From CAZPZR01 sp964591105 (GTDB lineage Bacteria > Bacillota > Clostridia > Lachnospirales > Lachnospiraceae): 36,200 nucleotides of DNA. Positions 26,091 through 34,856 of this stretch are shown piece by piece. How positions within the stretch are numbered: position 1 is the stretch's first letter; each line of letters opens with the position of its first letter. The stretch lies in assembly GCA_964591105.1 (NCBI GenBank), contig CAZPZR010000013.1, positions 1 to 36,200 of the forward strand. Reading direction: 5' to 3'. The notes under the pieces are model-generated. The model was not told the DNA's origin and made no database searches. It saw only the letters and a program-made list of their open reading frames with translations. The translations under genes and the position numbers were made by a program.

Positions 26091-26675
26091 TTACTTTAGA
26101 CTTCCGAAATCTTTCAGTGGCCACACGCGAAAGACAATCTTTCCTACCACTTGTTCTTCTGAGACGCATCCCACATCTGTATGACGTGAATCGACGGAGG
26201 TCGAACGATGGTCTCCCATACAGAAATATCGGTTGTCAGGTACTTGATACGGGAGTGTAATATTACAGTCTCCCAAAGCTTTTTCCGTCAGATATGGTTC
26301 CTCTAAGAGCGTTCCATCTACATATACGTTCCCACTCTCATCGATGTTCACCCACTGCCCTGGTCCTGCGATACATCGCTTTACAAGAATCTTGTTCCCA
26401 AGATAGAATGCAATCAAATCTCCTGCTTCGAACTCAGAACCTTTCATAGAGATTACGATATCATCTTCATTGACCGTCGGAGTCATGGATGTTCCATAAA
26501 TCTGTAAAACCGGCATCCAGATTGTTGCTACAAGCACTGCGATTGCAGCTACTACAACCAGTGTGTAGATGGTGCTTCGAAGGACGGAATGGTATCGCGA
26601 GCGATATTTCACTCGTTTTAATTCTGCCTCCAACTCCTGGACGTCTGGAATCTCTACTTGCTTCTTTCCACTCAT
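26091..26675 (-). CDS. lepB: Signal peptidase I, first gene of the pilus operon
   Basis: This 194-residue type I signal peptidase has one N-terminal membrane helix (34-54), the catalytic serine in GTSMTP (Ser63) and the catalytic lysine in ILVKRCIAGPG (Lys99), followed by the GDHR motif (FCMGDHRSTSVDSR). It would remove signal peptides outside the membrane. Its place at the head of the operon suggests a dedicated peptidase for the pilins, as SipA/SpiA-type genes in other pilus islands; some of those lack catalytic residues, but this one retains both. The Shine-Dalgarno GAGAGG lies about 13 bases before the ATG, which is wide. A good promoter sits at 26724..26752. Confidence 0.93.
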   Translation of the reverse strand: MSGKKQVEIPDVQELEAELKRVKYRSRYHSVLRSTIYTLVVVAAIAVLVATIWMPVLQIYGTSMTPTVNEDDIVISMKGSEFEAGDLIAFYLGNKILVKRCIAGPGQWVNIDESGNVYVDGTLLEEPYLTEKALGDCNITLPYQVPDNRYFCMGDHRSTSVDSRHTDVGCVSEEQVVGKIVFRVWPLKDFGSLK

Positions 26676-26723
26676 CTTCTATTTCTAGCCTCTCTCTTTT
26701 GCTGTTTTCTCACTCATACAAAC

Positions 26724-26752
26724 ATTTTAGCATTGTAATATATAATTTTCAA
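26724..26752 (-). promoter_or_regulatory. Promoter of the pilus operon
   Basis: TTGAAA (26747..26752) and TAAAAT (26724..26729) with 17 bases between and TGC before the -10 (extended -10). Transcription should start near 26717, about 40 bases before lepB. Confidence 0.78.
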
Positions 26753-26755
26753 TAT

Positions 26756-26782
26756 TATCGTTTAAGGTTCTTCATAACGATA
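26756..26782 (-). promoter_or_regulatory. Dyad element upstream of the pilus promoter
   Basis: TATCGTT (26756..26762) and AACGATA (26776..26782) form a perfect 7-bp inverted repeat with centres 20 bp apart, i.e. about two helical turns, ending 3 bases from the -35. The position suits an activator or repressor dimer. The regulator is not in the window. Confidence 0.45.
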
Positions 26783-26788
26783 ACGTGT

Positions 26789-26816
26789 AAAAAGGCAGCG
26801 GTCACACCACTGCCTT
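26789..26816 (-). terminator. Rho-independent terminator of icd
   Basis: An 11-bp stem (26792..26802 with 26806..26816, one G-T pair) with a 3-base loop is followed by TTTTTACAC on the minus strand, 52 bases past the icd stop. Confidence 0.82.
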
Positions 26817-26867
26817 CCGTTCAAAAAAACTTGTAATCAAGCTATATCGCACATCGTTTCGACAAAT

Positions 26868-28067
26868 TTAATCAAGTTTCTCAGCAATCGCTTTGATAAA
26901 TCCTTCACTGTTTAACACCGTTGGATTTTCAAATGTTGTAATCAGCGCAAGGTCTTTTGTCATCTTGCCTTCTTCGATTGTATCAATTGTTGCCTTCTCT
27001 AACTTATCGGCAAATTCCATCAATTCGCTGTTGCCATCTAATTCTCCGCGTTTTCTGAGTGCTCCTGTCCATGCGAAGATTGTAGCCACAGAGTTTGTGG
27101 ATGTCTCTTCCCCTTTCAGGTGTTTGTAATAATGACGCTGAACTGTTCCGTGTGCAGCTTCATATTCGTAATATCCTTCTGGAGATACCAGCACAGAAGT
27201 CATCATTGCAAGAGAACCAAATGCAGAAGATACCATGTCACTCATAACATCTCCGTCATAGTTCTTGCATGCCCAGATATAACCACCTTCTGATTTCATC
27301 ACACGTGCCACAGCATCGTCGATCAATGTATAGAAGTATGTAATTCCGGCTTCTTCAAATTTGTCTTTGTATTCTGCATCAAAGATTTCCTGGAAAATAT
27401 CTTTGAATGTATGGTCGTATTTTTTAGAAATTGTATCTTTTGTTGCAAACCAGAGATCCTGTTTTGTATCTAATGCGTAACTAAAACAACTTCTTGCAAA
27501 ACTTTCGATGGAATCGTTTAAGTTGTGCATTCCCTGTGCAACTCCAGCTCCTTTGTATTCATGTACAAGTTCTCTTGTTTCTGTTCCATCTGCTGCTGTG
27601 TAAACTAACTCTACCTTACCAGCTCCTGGAATTTTCATTTCTGTGTTCTTATACACATCACCGTAAGCATGTCTTGCAATTGTAATTGGTTTCTTCCAGT
27701 TCTTGACACATGGCTCAATTCCTTTTACAACGATTGGAGCACGGAACACTGTTCCGTCTAAGATTGCACGAATTGTTCCATTCGGGCTCTTCCACATTTC
27801 TTTCAGGTCGTACTCTGTCATACGTGCCGCATTTGGAGTAATTGTTGCACATTTTACAGCAACTTTATACTTCTTTGTTGCATTGGCAGAATCAATCGTA
27901 ACCTGGTCATTTGTTTCGTTTCTATGCTCTAATCCAAGATCGTAGTACTCTGTGTTTAATTCCACGTACGGTTCCAGAAGATTCTCTTTAATCATCTTCC
28001 AGAGAATTCGTGTCATTTCATCTCCGTCCATCTCTACGATTGGTGTTGTCATTTTAATTTTAGCCAT
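26868..28067 (-). CDS. icd: NADP-dependent isocitrate dehydrogenase
   Basis: The 399-residue enzyme converts isocitrate to 2-oxoglutarate with reduction of NADP+. It is the eukaryote-like (type II) form, with TPIVEMDGDEMTRILW at the start, SPNGTIRAILDGTVFRAPI for isocitrate binding, and KNYDGDVMSDMVSSAFGSLAMM, EAAHGTVQRHYY near the C-terminal half. Length fits the family. GGGAGG lies 8 bases before the ATG. It follows ilvA by 18 bases and ends in a terminator. In such anaerobes it mainly provides 2-oxoglutarate for glutamate. Confidence 0.96.
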   Translation of the reverse strand: MAKIKMTTPIVEMDGDEMTRILWKMIKENLLEPYVELNTEYYDLGLEHRNETNDQVTIDSANATKKYKVAVKCATITPNAARMTEYDLKEMWKSPNGTIRAILDGTVFRAPIVVKGIEPCVKNWKKPITIARHAYGDVYKNTEMKIPGAGKVELVYTAADGTETRELVHEYKGAGVAQGMHNLNDSIESFARSCFSYALDTKQDLWFATKDTISKKYDHTFKDIFQEIFDAEYKDKFEEAGITYFYTLIDDAVARVMKSEGGYIWACKNYDGDVMSDMVSSAFGSLAMMTSVLVSPEGYYEYEAAHGTVQRHYYKHLKGEETSTNSVATIFAWTGALRKRGELDGNSELMEFADKLEKATIDTIEEGKMTKDLALITTFENPTVLNSEGFIKAIAEKLD

Positions 28068-28085
28068 CTTTCTGTCCTCCCTGTT

Positions 28086-29300
28086 CTAATAAAGTTTTGC
28101 TCCGATTTCTCTTGGGCGGAATCCTTCGTCTTCCAGTGCTTTTAAGATTTCTTCTTTATGCTCTGTTCCAAATGCTTCCATTGTGATACGAAGTTCCACT
28201 GCTGCATTACGGTTCGTACTTACAAACTGGTTGTGATCCAGTTTAATAACGTTACCCTGCGCATTTGCAATTGTAGAGGCAACTCTTACAAGTTCACCTG
28301 CTTTATCTGGGAGAAGAACAGATACAGAGAAGATTCTGTCTCTCTGGATCAATCCATGCTGCACGATAGAAGACATTGTAATAACGTCCATGTTACCGCC
28401 GCTCAGTACTGCAACTGCTTTCTTTCCTTTCAGGTCAAGCTGTTTCAAAGCAGCCACTGTCAAAAGTCCAGAATTTTCTACTACCATCTTATGGTTTTCA
28501 ACCATATCAAGGAAAGCACCAATCAGTTCTTCGTCCTGAACTAAGATCATGCTGTCTACATTTTCTTTCGCATATGGATATACTTTATCTCCAATTCGTT
28601 TTACTGCAGTACCATCTGCAATTGTATTGGCACTTGGAAGTGTCACTGGTTCTCCACATTCGAATGCAGATGTCATACTTGCTGCTGCCGCTGGCTCTAC
28701 TCCGATTACTTTAATCTTTGGATTTAACATTTTTGCAAGTGTAGATACCCCTGTGATCAGTCCGCCACCACCAACTGGCACGAGAATATAATCTACTGTT
28801 GGAAGTTCCTGAACGATTTCCATTGCAATTGTTCCCTGTCCAGTTGCAACGTCCAGATCGTTAAATGGATGTACAAATGTCATTCCTTTTTCTTCTGCGA
28901 TTTTCATAGCGTATTCGCAAGCATCATCATACACATCTCCGTGAAGAATTACTTCTGCACCATAACTCTTTGTACGGTTCACTTTAATCAGTGGTGTAAC
29001 TGTTGGCATTACAACCGTTGCTTTGCAACCAAACTTCTGTGCCGCATAAGCAACACCCTGCGCATGGTTTCCTGCAGAAGCTGTAATCAATCCTCTTTCT
29101 CGTTCTTCTTCTGACAATGTGCTGATCTTGTAGTAAGCACCACGCACTTTGTAAGCACCTGTATACTGCATATTTTCAGGTTTCAGATAAATCTTTCCGC
29201 CTGTCTGTTTGCTCAAATACTCACTGTACACCAACTTTGTTGGGAGTGTCACGTTTTTTACAATTTCGCTGGCCTGCTCAAAATTTTCAAGTTTCAACAT
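28086..29300 (-). CDS. ilvA: Threonine ammonia-lyase (threonine dehydratase) with ACT domain
   Basis: The 404-residue PLP enzyme deaminates threonine to 2-oxobutyrate. The PLP lysine lies in TGAYKVRGAYYKI, the glycine-rich phosphate loop is PVGGGGLITGVSTL, and the C-terminal 75 residues form an ACT domain (SVLLPDKAGELVRVASTIANAQGNV). One ACT domain and about 400 residues match the short form, intermediate between biosynthetic IlvA and catabolic TdcB; the choice between them is open. The frame is open to 29348, but the ATG at 29300 has AGGAGG 7 bases upstream. It sits between ftsY and icd. Ends in TAG. Confidence 0.93.
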   Translation of the reverse strand: MLKLENFEQASEIVKNVTLPTKLVYSEYLSKQTGGKIYLKPENMQYTGAYKVRGAYYKISTLSEEERERGLITASAGNHAQGVAYAAQKFGCKATVVMPTVTPLIKVNRTKSYGAEVILHGDVYDDACEYAMKIAEEKGMTFVHPFNDLDVATGQGTIAMEIVQELPTVDYILVPVGGGGLITGVSTLAKMLNPKIKVIGVEPAAAASMTSAFECGEPVTLPSANTIADGTAVKRIGDKVYPYAKENVDSMILVQDEELIGAFLDMVENHKMVVENSGLLTVAALKQLDLKGKKAVAVLSGGNMDVITMSSIVQHGLIQRDRIFSVSVLLPDKAGELVRVASTIANAQGNVIKLDHNQFVSTNRNAAVELRITMEAFGTEHKEEILKALEDEGFRPREIGAKLY

Positions 29301-29325
29301 ATGCTTTCCTCCTCTGTTGCTTTCT

Positions 29326-30252
29326 TTATTCCTTCGTAAACAGTGCATTTACAAATGTATCTGCATCGAATTTCTGTAAATCGTCGATGGTCTCACCTAC
29401 GCCAATGTATTTCACCGGAATGCCAAGTTCTGCCTGAATTGCAACTGCAATTCCACCCTTTGCTGTCCCGTCCATCTTCGTAAGAACGATACCCGTAATA
29501 TCTGCAACGTCATTGAATTCTTTTGCCTGTGCAAGTGCATTCTGTCCAGTCGTAGCATCGAGAACAACCAACGTTTCTCTGAAAGCATCTGGATATTCAC
29601 GATCGATGATGCGATTCATCTTTTTCAATTCTTCCATCAGGTTCTTCTTATTGTGAAGACGTCCTGCGGTATCTACGATCAATGTGTCTGCATGTCTTGC
29701 CTTAGCAGCCGCAACTGCGTCGTACACAACTGATGCTGGATCAGAGCCTTCCTGACCACCGATCAGTTCTGCCTGTGAACGATTCGCCCATTCGCGAAGT
29801 TGTTCTCCAGCAGCTGCACGGAATGTATCCGCTGCTGCCAGAACGACTTTTTTATTCTCAGCACGAAGTTTTCCAGCCAACTTCCCAATGGTTGTTGTTT
29901 TTCCAACTCCGTTTACGCCAATTACCATAACTACAGACTGCTTTTCTTCAAATTCGTAAGCTGTCTCGCCGATATTCATCTGCTCTTTGATGCTCTCAAT
30001 CAGAATCTGACGGCAATCTGCTGGTTCTTTGATATGTCTTTCTTTTACTTTTGCTTTCAGATCATCCAAAATGTCGTACGTTGCCTGTACGCCAAGGTCT
30101 CCCATGATGAGTACTTCTTCTAGTTCTTCATAGAAGTCATCATCAATGTTGGAAAATCCGTGAAAAATCCCATCGATTCCAGACACAATATTGTCTCTGG
30201 TTTTATTGAGGCCCGCAACTAAGCGCCCCCAAAGTCCTTTTCCTTCTGCCAT
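29326..30252 (-). CDS. ftsY: Signal recognition particle receptor FtsY
   Basis: FtsY is the SRP receptor GTPase that docks ribosome-nascent chains at the membrane. The 308-residue protein has the helical N domain (1-100), then G1 GVNGVGKTTTIGKLA, G2-region DTFRAAAGEQL, G3 DTAGRLHNKKNLM and G4 TKMDGTAKGG. The acidic A domain is absent, as in many Gram-positive bacteria. Its Shine-Dalgarno GGAGG overlaps the TAG stop of smc (TAGGAGG), so translation is coupled. The smc-ftsY order is conserved in Firmicutes. Confidence 0.97.
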   Translation of the reverse strand: MAEGKGLWGRLVAGLNKTRDNIVSGIDGIFHGFSNIDDDFYEELEEVLIMGDLGVQATYDILDDLKAKVKERHIKEPADCRQILIESIKEQMNIGETAYEFEEKQSVVMVIGVNGVGKTTTIGKLAGKLRAENKKVVLAAADTFRAAAGEQLREWANRSQAELIGGQEGSDPASVVYDAVAAAKARHADTLIVDTAGRLHNKKNLMEELKKMNRIIDREYPDAFRETLVVLDATTGQNALAQAKEFNDVADITGIVLTKMDGTAKGGIAVAIQAELGIPVKYIGVGETIDDLQKFDADTFVNALFTKE

Positions 30253-30261
30253 AGCTTCCTC

Positions 30262-33200
30262 CTATTTATCCAGTTCGTCCTCTAAGAGACTCACTGATAC
30301 CAGCGTTGATACACCTTTCTCCTGCATCGTGATTCCGTACAGTCGATCAGCTGCAGTCATCGTTCCGCGTCGGTGTGTAATCACAATAAACTGTGTGTTT
30401 TCTGTCAGCTTGTGTAAGTACTGTGCAAAACGAACAACGTTATTGTCATCCAGCGCAGCCTCAATTTCGTCCAGCAGACAGAACGGAGATGGTTTCAGAT
30501 TCTGAATTGCAAACAGGAGCGCAATCGCTGTCAATGCTTTCTCTCCACCGGACAACTGCATCATATTCTGCAGTTTCTTTCCTGGTGGCTGTGCAATGAT
30601 ACGAATTCCTGCTTCCAGAATGTCTTCGTCTTCCATCAGTTCCAATGTTCCCTTTCCGCCGCCAAACAGCTCTTTAAATACGCTGTCAAACTCTTCGGAA
30701 ATACGTGCGAACTGTTCTTTAAACTGCTTTCTCATCGCCGCATCCAGTTCATCGATAATCTGTACCAGCGTTGCTTCTGCTGTTACAAGATCATCATGCT
30801 GGGTTTTCAAAAATTCATAGCGTTCTGATACATTTTTATAATCTTCAATCGCATTTACATTTACAGAACCAAGTCCACGAATCTCACTCTTCAATTCCTG
30901 GATTCGTTTCTTCATCTTAGAAAGATCTGTCAGATTCTCATCACGAATTTCAAGTGCTGCACTGTAGGTCAGTTCATATTCTTCCCACATGTAATTGATC
31001 TGTTTGTCAGACGCTTCTTCATAATTCTCTCTCTGGTTTTCCAAACGGAACACTTCCTTGTCTAGATCAGACATATGCTTGGATAAATGTTCTCGTTCTT
31101 CCAAAAATGATTTATGCTTCAAGGTCAGATCTTCGCGTTCCTTCTTGAAATGTTCAATTTCTTCGCGAATCTCTGCAAATAATTCTTTGGAGTCTTCAAT
31201 GGTTTCTTTCAGTTCAATAATCTGAGTTTCTTTATCCTCGATTTCTTTTGAAGTTCCACCTTTGTTTACTTCCAGTTCTTTGATTTCTTCCTGGAATTTC
31301 TTTGTCTCTTCCTGAATACGTGTTACATTCTCCACGATGAAATTGTATTTATGTTCCAGACCGGCACATGCCAAATGTACTTCTTCTGAGTGCTTCTGCT
31401 TTTCTGCTTCCACCTCTCGTTCCTGTTCCAGAGATACTTGTTCTTTTTCAATCTTATTGTTCAGTTCCTGCTCCAGATATTCGGATGTCTCAAGTTCCAC
31501 CTGAATAGAATCCTGATTATCAGCGATTTCACTAGTCTGACGATCCAGTTCCTGCGCTTCTCTTCGGATATCCTCTGAAAGTTCTTTTGCAGAGCGCATT
31601 CTTGCTCTTGCCTGATCCATATTCATCTTCGCAGTATTCTGAATGACATAAGATTTCTGAAGTTCTTCCTTCAGTTCTTCAATATAATCATAGTAGCCTG
31701 TTCGCTCTGTACGGAGTGCATCTGATTCCAATTCCAATGCATCCATCTCTGCCTTTAATTTCACAACTGTTTTCTGAAGTTCTTCAATTTCACGTCTTCG
31801 GCTTAACAGATTGCTGGAGTTTTTGAATGCACCACCGGTCATGGATCCACCTGGGTTAATCAATTCACCTTCCAACGTTACGATACGCAGAGACTGACGA
31901 TATTTTTTCGCAATCGCAATTCCTGTATCAATATGATCGACTACCAGTGTTTTTCCAAGCAGTGAATCTGCCAGTTCACGGTACTTATCTTCTACTCTAA
32001 CCAACGTATTGGCAGTTCCAATGACTCCTGCCTCTTTCATTGCCTCTGGCTTACTGATGCCGCCAAATGCCTTTACACTTGTCAATGGAAGAAATGTAGC
32101 ACGTCCGAATTTGTTCTGCTTCAGGAACTGAATCATTCGCTTCGCTGTTGCTTCATCGGAAGTAACAATATTCTGAATGCTTCCACCCAGTGCGGTTTCA
32201 ATAGCAATCTCATATTTCTTATCTACTTTAATTAAGTCAGCAACAACACCAAGCAGCCCTTTTTCCTTCTGGCGATTATCCATAACCTTGCGGATACTAT
32301 TTCCATAGCCATCGTAGCGTTCTGTAATGTTCTTGAGAGACTCTAATCTAGACTGTTCTCTGTGGTAAGCAGTCTGTCCCACGCGGAACTGCTCCGTCTG
32401 CTTGGAAAGAGTTGCCTGAATCTTCTTAATCTTGTTGTCATAGAGGGTCTGTTCCTCTGTTAAACGTAAAATTTCATCGGATGCATCTTTTAATTCTTTC
32501 TCGAATTTTCCAAGTTTTTCTATCTGTGCTTCTGCTTCCTTTTCTGCTTCAATGATTCTCTGATTCAACTGGCTCTTTCGCACCTGAATCTGTTCTAACA
32601 TCGTATCATACTTCTGAATCTTCGCCTTTGTAGAAGCACGATTGTTCAAAAGTTCAATAATTTCTTCTTTCTCACGATCGATAGTTGTAGACAGAGCCGC
32701 AATTCTTGACTGCACTGCAATCAATTCATCCTTCGCCTGCTGTTCTCTTTGACGACCTTCCTCCAGTTCTTTCTGAATCACTGCCTGATCTTTCGTCAAT
32801 GTCTCCAACTGCTTCTCGCGATCAGCAATCTCACGGTCAATCGTATTCGCACGCTGCTCATAATGTTCATCATTCATACGTGCACTATGAATCTGCTCTT
32901 TCAAAAGTGCAATCTGGTTTTCCAGCTGCTGTTTTAACATTGTAGTCTCATTGAGTTGGTTTTTGGACTTCTCAATAGAGTTCTCGATCAGTTCTACCTG
33001 ATCTTCCACAGATTCATATTCTTTTTTCATCTCTTCGTATTTTTCTTTTGCTTCGTCTAACTCCTCATGCGTGTTGACAAGCTTTCCTTCAACCTGTTCG
33101 ATCTGCTCTTTCAAACGTGCCGTCTCCAACAGGAACATATTAATATCATATGTTTTCAGTTCTTCTTTTTTACGAAGGTAAATTCTGGCTGCTTCGGACT

Positions 33201-33822
33201 GTTTCTCCAAAGGGCCAATCTGTTTTTCTAATTCTGCAAGGATATCGTTCACGCGCAGAAGATTCTGTCGTTCATCTTCCAGCTTCTTCACAGACATACT
33301 CTTACGGCGTTTAAACTTTACAATTCCAGCCGCTTCGTCAAAAAGTTCTCGACGTTCCTCTGGCTTTCCACTCAGAATCTTGTCAATCTGTCCCTGTCCA
33401 ATGATAGAATATCCTTCTTTTCCGATACCTGTGTCATAGAAAAGTTCATTCACATCTTTCAATCGACAGCTGCTTCCATTGATCAAATATTCACTTTCAC
33501 CGGAACGATACAATTTTCTCGCCACAGTGACTTCTTTATAATCAATCGGCAGTTGATGATCTGAGTTATCCAGTGTAATTGCCACCGAAGCATAACTTAA
33601 CGGCTTACGGTTCTCTGTCCCAGAGAAAATGACATCCTGCATGCTCCCACCACGAAGCTGCTTCACTCTCTGTTCTCCGAGAACCCAGCGGACTGCATCT
33701 GCAACATTACTCTTTCCACTTCCGTTCGGTCCTACGATTCCCGTAATCCCATTATGGAAGTCAAAACGTATCTTGTGTGCAAATGACTTGAATCCCTGTA
33801 TCTCTATACACTTTAAATACAT
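30262..33822 (-). CDS. smc: Chromosome segregation protein SMC
   Basis: The 1,186-residue condensin subunit has the N-terminal Walker A GPNGSGKSNVADAVRW, the Q-loop GEQRVKQLRGG, a first long coiled coil, the hinge (about 500-660, with LTSVKAFGG and GGSMTGGAFKNSS), a second coiled coil, and the C-terminal signature LSGGEKALTAIALLFAI and Walker B FCLLDEIEAALDD. Length is typical. It follows rnc by 7 bases; its weak ribosome binding site AGGTG overlaps the rnc TAG stop. It precedes ftsY, as in Bacillus. It organises and helps segregate the nucleoid with ScpAB, which are not in this window. Ends in TAG. Confidence 0.98.
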   Translation of the reverse strand: MYLKCIEIQGFKSFAHKIRFDFHNGITGIVGPNGSGKSNVADAVRWVLGEQRVKQLRGGSMQDVIFSGTENRKPLSYASVAITLDNSDHQLPIDYKEVTVARKLYRSGESEYLINGSSCRLKDVNELFYDTGIGKEGYSIIGQGQIDKILSGKPEERRELFDEAAGIVKFKRRKSMSVKKLEDERQNLLRVNDILAELEKQIGPLEKQSEAARIYLRKKEELKTYDINMFLLETARLKEQIEQVEGKLVNTHEELDEAKEKYEEMKKEYESVEDQVELIENSIEKSKNQLNETTMLKQQLENQIALLKEQIHSARMNDEHYEQRANTIDREIADREKQLETLTKDQAVIQKELEEGRQREQQAKDELIAVQSRIAALSTTIDREKEEIIELLNNRASTKAKIQKYDTMLEQIQVRKSQLNQRIIEAEKEAEAQIEKLGKFEKELKDASDEILRLTEEQTLYDNKIKKIQATLSKQTEQFRVGQTAYHREQSRLESLKNITERYDGYGNSIRKVMDNRQKEKGLLGVVADLIKVDKKYEIAIETALGGSIQNIVTSDEATAKRMIQFLKQNKFGRATFLPLTSVKAFGGISKPEAMKEAGVIGTANTLVRVEDKYRELADSLLGKTLVVDHIDTGIAIAKKYRQSLRIVTLEGELINPGGSMTGGAFKNSSNLLSRRREIEELQKTVVKLKAEMDALELESDALRTERTGYYDYIEELKEELQKSYVIQNTAKMNMDQARARMRSAKELSEDIRREAQELDRQTSEIADNQDSIQVELETSEYLEQELNNKIEKEQVSLEQEREVEAEKQKHSEEVHLACAGLEHKYNFIVENVTRIQEETKKFQEEIKELEVNKGGTSKEIEDKETQIIELKETIEDSKELFAEIREEIEHFKKEREDLTLKHKSFLEEREHLSKHMSDLDKEVFRLENQRENYEEASDKQINYMWEEYELTYSAALEIRDENLTDLSKMKKRIQELKSEIRGLGSVNVNAIEDYKNVSERYEFLKTQHDDLVTAEATLVQIIDELDAAMRKQFKEQFARISEEFDSVFKELFGGGKGTLELMEDEDILEAGIRIIAQPPGKKLQNMMQLSGGEKALTAIALLFAIQNLKPSPFCLLDEIEAALDDNNVVRFAQYLHKLTENTQFIVITHRRGTMTAADRLYGITMQEKGVSTLVSVSLLEDELDK

Positions 33823-33829
33823 ACTGCAC

Positions 33830-34525
33830 CTACTTTATATTCTTCTTGTGGAGCTCCAGAATGCTTCGATATGCTGCTTCCTGCTCCGCTGCTTTTTTGG
33901 TACGTCCAGAACCAACTCCATACTGTTCTTCTCCGATCAGCAGGGCTACGGTAAATAATTTGTCATGGTCCGGTCCTTCTTCTCCAATCAATCGATAACT
34001 AATGACTTCTTTAAAATGAGCCTGCACGATTTCCTGAAGGATAGTCTTGCTATCATAAAAGAGCTTTTTGTTCTCTAAATCCTTCAAAATAAACTTGTGA
34101 ATGAACTCTTTTGCACTAGCAAAACCACCATCAATATAAATAGCACCAATCAGTGCTTCCATTGCATCTGACGTAATGGATGCTCTTTTTCTTCCTCCAG
34201 TAGCGTCTTCCCCTTTTCCAAGAAGAAGATAGTCTCCTAACTGGATATCCTGTGCACAGAAAGCTAACGCTGGTTCACAGACCATACTTGCTCTTGTCTT
34301 TGTCAACTCACCTTCTGGCATCTTCTGATTCTCATAAAAAAGGAATTCACTGGAAGTCAGTTCCAACACTGCATCTCCTAAAAATTCCAAACGTTCATTA
34401 CATTCATACTTGGGCAAATGCTTTTCATTCGCATAAGAACTGTGCAGCATTGCCTTTTTTAATAATTGGAAATTTTTGAATTTGTATCCAATTTTCTGTT
34501 CAAGTTCTTTTAAATCTCTATTCAT
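33830..34525 (-). CDS. rnc: Ribonuclease III
   Basis: The 231-residue enzyme cuts double-stranded RNA in rRNA and mRNA processing. The catalytic signature NERLEFLGDAVLELTSSEFLF and the second acidic motif DAMEALIGAIYIDGG are intact; the C-terminal 75 residues form a double-stranded-RNA-binding domain (ILQEIVQAHFKEVISYRL... GSGRTKKAAEQEAAYRSILEL). Length is usual. The AGGGA ribosome binding site is close (4 bases) and modest. A perfect 13-bp hairpin lies 18 bases upstream of the ATG and may end or be processed in the acpP-rnc message. Ends in TAG. Confidence 0.97.
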   Translation of the reverse strand: MNRDLKELEQKIGYKFKNFQLLKKAMLHSSYANEKHLPKYECNERLEFLGDAVLELTSSEFLFYENQKMPEGELTKTRASMVCEPALAFCAQDIQLGDYLLLGKGEDATGGRKRASITSDAMEALIGAIYIDGGFASAKEFIHKFILKDLENKKLFYDSKTILQEIVQAHFKEVISYRLIGEEGPDHDKLFTVALLIGEEQYGVGSGRTKKAAEQEAAYRSILELHKKNIK

Positions 34526-34543
34526 ATTCCCTATGCCTCATAA

Positions 34544-34572
34544 AACGAAAAAGCCCAGGGGGCTTTTTCGTT
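34544..34572 (-). terminator. Perfect hairpin between acpP and rnc, terminator-like
   Basis: AACGAAAAAGCCC (34544..34556) pairs without fault with GGGCTTTTTCGTT (34560..34572), with a 3-base loop. On the minus strand a short T run (TTTT) follows. It could end most acpP transcripts while some continue into rnc. Confidence 0.75.
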
Positions 34573-34588
34573 CATATGCCTATACTTA

Positions 34589-34822
34589 TTAATTATTTGT
34601 TGCGTTCTTAATCTGTTCAACAGCATCGCCAACTGTTGCGATTTCATCTGCAGCATCATTATCAATTTCAATATCAAATGTTTCTTCTATGCCCATGATA
34701 ATCTGGAAAATATCCAGAGAATCTGCACCAAGATCATCTACAAAGGTAGAATCCATCTTAATCTCTGCCTCATCAATATTTAATACATCTGCGATAATTT
34801 GGCGTATTTTTTCAAATTCCAT
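34589..34822 (-). CDS. acpP: Acyl carrier protein
   Basis: The 77-residue acidic protein carries growing fatty acyl chains. The phosphopantetheine serine is Ser35 in GADSLDIFQI. Four-helix size and acidic character fit the family. It follows plsX by 34 bases with GAGAGGAG before the ATG, and is followed by a hairpin then rnc. The order plsX-acpP-rnc-smc-ftsY is conserved in Firmicutes; here no fab genes intervene between plsX and acpP. Confidence 0.97.
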   Translation of the reverse strand: MEFEKIRQIIADVLNIDEAEIKMDSTFVDDLGADSLDIFQIIMGIEETFDIEIDNDAADEIATVGDAVEQIKNATNN

Positions 34823-34856
34823 ACCAGGTTCTCCTCTCTAATTTCAATAGACTTTA

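Noticed and set aside
29301..29348. Longer N-terminus for ilvA
   Set aside because: The added residues translate the AGGAGG ribosome binding site itself and do not resemble the family.
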